Shown here piece after piece: positions 7,535 through 9,585 of a stretch of DNA of 9,585 nt. Numbering within the stretch: position 1 is the stretch's first letter; each line of letters starts with the position of its first letter. The DNA lies in NCBI GenBank assembly GCA_002389265.1, contig DGOD01000360.1:1-9585 (forward strand), read 5' to 3'. Under the pieces are notes generated by a model that searched no databases, was not told the DNA's origin, and was given only the letters and a program-made list of their open reading frames with translations. Position numbers and translations under genes: made by a program. This stretch comes from Gammaproteobacteria bacterium UBA4475 (lineage in GTDB: Bacteria > Pseudomonadota > Gammaproteobacteria > Pseudomonadales > Azotimanducaceae).

Positions 7535-9585
7535 TCATGTGGGGTTCGGTCTAGCAGCACTGCTGCGGCCTCGAACCCATTTCTCTAACTCAACGGCCAT
7601 AAAGACCAAACTCGCCAGCGCGACACTCAGGGCCAAGTCAAGCGCGCTCAATGGCTGCAGATTGAACAACTGATTTAGCCAGGGGGTATAAATCAACGCC
7701 AGTTGTAGCCCAACAGTACCCATGACCACGATCAGCAAGGGACGATTGCTTAGCAGACCAAGGCGCCATAGGGATTTTTGCTCCGAACGAATCGCCAACA
7801 CATGGGCCAGTTGGGCGAAGGTCAACACCGTGAACACCATCGTCTGCCCATCCACCGAGCCATGATCCAGCGCCCAAGCCTGGCCATAAAGAGAAACCCC
7901 GCCAATCAGCAAACCAACCCAAATAATGTGTTGCCACATGCCCCCAGCAAAAATACTCTCCTGTGGCGGTCGCGGTGGCCGTTTCATCACCCCTGGGTCC
8001 AGGGGTTCCAGCGCCAGCGCCAGCCCGGGCAAACCGTCGGTCACCAGATTTATCCAGAGGATATGAATTGGTAATAACGGCAGTGGCATGCCCAGTAGAG
8101 GCGCTAAAAACATGGTCCATATTTCACCCGAATTACTGGTCATCGTATACTTGATAAACTTTCGAATATTGTCATATATTCGCCGTCCTTCTCGAACTGC
8201 GCTGACGATGGTGGCGAAATTGTCATCCAGCAGGACAATGTCCGCTGCCTCTCGAGCTACGTCAGTGCCTTTTTTGCCCATGGCTATGCCTATGTCAGCA
8301 CGCTTCAACGCCGGCGCATCATTAACCCCATCGCCGGTCATGGCACAAAATTCGCCGACAGCCTGTAACGCCTCAACGATCCTAATTTTTTGCTGCGGTG
8401 AGACTCGAGCATACACTTTCAAATCTCGGACCCGCGCCTGAAGCTGCTCGTTAGACCAACCACGCAAGGCGTCACCCGTGACCGCCACATCGGCCTCGGC
8501 GCAGATATTTAAACGCCGGGCGATCGCCAGTGCCGTGGCTGGATGATCGCCGGTAATCAGCACAGGAGTTATCCCAGCGTCAATGCATTCGGCAACCGCC
8601 TGCGCTGCCTCATCCCTGGGTGGGTCTATCAACCCCACCAATGCCATAAAACACAGTTCAGACTCCATGGTCGCGGCGGTAATATCTGCCGGCACGACAT
8701 CAACCTGCTTCATCGCCACAGCCAAGACTCGATAGCCCGCTGCGGCAATCTGCTCTGCCTGACGCAATAGCTCGTCACTATTCACCGGCTCTAAGCCCGC
8801 ATGGGTTAATGTCTGCCGACATAAAGGCAGCACAGCCTCCGGCGCACCTTTAGCATAAACAACCCAGCCCTCACCATGTTGATGGACCGTCGTCATCCGC
8901 TTACGCTCTGTATCGAAGCTAAACTCAACAACCAGCGGCATTGTTGTCATGGCGGTAGACTTGAGCAAGCCTGCGCTCTGTCCCGCCTCGCACAAAGCGA
9001 CTTCCGTCGCGTCGCCCTGCAGCACAGCGTCAAACAGAGATAGGCTGTTATTCAAGACCAAAGCCTCACGCAGCCAGCGGGATAAATCCGCCTCGTCTGT
9101 CGGCACTTCACTGCGTCGCTGGCCGTCAATATAGAGCGTATCCAGACGCATTTTATTGAGTGTCAGGGTGCCCGTCTTATCACTACAGATAAAGGTTACG
9201 GAGCCGAGTGTTTCAACGGCTGGCAGGTGACGAATCAACGCTTCCTCGCGACTCATCTTTCGAGCCCCGAGCGCCAGCGCGATACTCACAACCGCTGGTA
9301 GCGCTTCGGGAATCGCCGCTACACCTAGACTGATCGCCACCATGAACATCAATGTCAGCGGCTCACCACGGAAGATGCCAAAGCCAAAAATTATCAAACA
9401 TAACAGCAGTACCAGCCAGGCCAGACGTTGGCCGAATAATGCCAGACGCCTCTGTAATGGCGTACGGGTTTCGCCGGTAGACTGCAACAGGCTAGCGATG
9501 CGACCAAGCTGGGTCGTCATACCCACGGCCACAACAACACCCAAGCCATGACCACGATTAACCTGAGAACCCTTGAACACCATAT
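7535..9585 (-). CDS. Cation-translocating P-type ATPase, Ca2+-ATPase (P2A) type, 5' end outside the window
   Basis: The visible 682 residues are the larger C-terminal part of an inner-membrane cation pump; residue numbers count from the methionine at 9583, which is internal. The first two membrane helices and the TGES part of the actuator domain, roughly 200 residues, are missing. Helix M4 contains AAIPEALP (89-96, Glu93). The phosphorylated aspartate is D135 in SDKTGTLT. KGAPE (245-249) belongs to the nucleotide-binding domain and TGDGVNDAP (416-424) to the phosphorylation-domain hinge. M5 has SNSGE (483-487) and M6 has NLVTDG (512-517), matching Ca2+ ligands of SERCA; the M8 position of SERCA Glu908 appears to be Gln591. 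Hydrophobic segments for M7-M10 follow. The pattern favours Ca2+ export over Na+, K+ or H+, but Mn2+ is possible. The stop TGA is at 7535-7537. Confidence 0.9.
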   Translation of the reverse strand, partial: MVFKGSQVNRGHGLGVVVAVGMTTQLGRIASLLQSTGETRTPLQRRLALFGQRLAWLVLLLCLIIFGFGIFRGEPLTLMFMVAISLGVAAIPEALPAVVSIALALGARKMSREEALIRHLPAVETLGSVTFICSDKTGTLTLNKMRLDTLYIDGQRRSEVPTDEADLSRWLREALVLNNSLSLFDAVLQGDATEVALCEAGQSAGLLKSTAMTTMPLVVEFSFDTERKRMTTVHQHGEGWVVYAKGAPEAVLPLCRQTLTHAGLEPVNSDELLRQAEQIAAAGYRVLAVAMKQVDVVPADITAATMESELCFMALVGLIDPPRDEAAQAVAECIDAGITPVLITGDHPATALAIARRLNICAEADVAVTGDALRGWSNEQLQARVRDLKVYARVSPQQKIRIVEALQAVGEFCAMTGDGVNDAPALKRADIGIAMGKKGTDVAREAADIVLLDDNFATIVSAVREGRRIYDNIRKFIKYTMTSNSGEIWTMFLAPLLGMPLPLLPIHILWINLVTDGLPGLALALEPLDPGVMKRPPRPPQESIFAGGMWQHIIWVGLLIGGVSLYGQAWALDHGSVDGQTMVFTVLTFAQLAHVLAIRSEQKSLWRLGLLSNRPLLIVVMGTVGLQLALIYTPWLNQLFNLQPLSALDLALSVALASLVFMAVELEKWVRGRSSAARPNPT

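Noticed and set aside
8005..8025. Short GCGCCA-type tandem repetition
   Set aside because: It encodes part of the leucine/alanine-rich M6 region of the ATPase and is explained by codon use.
7638..8120. Minus-strand frame of 160 codons inside the P-type ATPase gene
   Set aside because: It is in an alternative frame of a well-supported gene covering membrane helices, with no recognisable protein features.

Overview
The window reads as ordinary chromosomal DNA of a Gram-negative bacterium, most likely a gammaproteobacterium. The best support is a LexA box of the gammaproteobacterial type (CTGT-N8-ACAG) placed in front of a proteobacterial-type dnaE2 gene. The protein families also fit: a YghX-like dienelactone hydrolase, a CFA/coclaurine-methyltransferase-like enzyme and a COG3653-type amidohydrolase. 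A finer placement (for example a marine lineage) is only a guess. No rRNA, tRNA, CRISPR array, insertion sequence or phage gene is visible.

Layout, left to right. (1) A leftward gene (24-962) for a Tat-signal-bearing dienelactone-hydrolase-family enzyme. (2) A 311-base divergent intergenic region (963-1273) without a gene. (3) A rightward gene (1274-2332) for a SAM-dependent methyltransferase of the cyclopropane-fatty-acid-synthase family. (4) A compact SOS promoter (about 2347-2382) and dnaE2 (2421-5615), the error-prone DNA polymerase III alpha subunit (ImuC). (5) A 137-base spacer with a short dyad, then a rightward amidohydrolase gene (5753-7519) of the N-acyl-D-amino-acid deacylase family. 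(6) A leftward P-type ATPase gene of the Ca2+-ATPase type (7535-9585), which ends 15 bases from the amidohydrolase and whose 5' part lies beyond the window.

The genes do not look like one pathway. The clearest regulatory reading is that dnaE2 has its own LexA-controlled promoter, independent of the methyltransferase upstream. DNA damage would then induce this polymerase for translesion mutagenesis. Its usual partners imuA and imuB are not next to it, so if present they must be encoded elsewhere. The other genes look like stand-alone metabolic or transport units with unknown substrates.

I found no convincing undescribed multi-gene system. The points most worth a second look are the solitary SOS-controlled dnaE2 and the amidohydrolase, which appears to lack the two histidines expected at the second metal site of D-aminoacylase. 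Less strong are a repeat/dyad in front of the amidohydrolase and the transmembrane ion-site residues of the ATPase.
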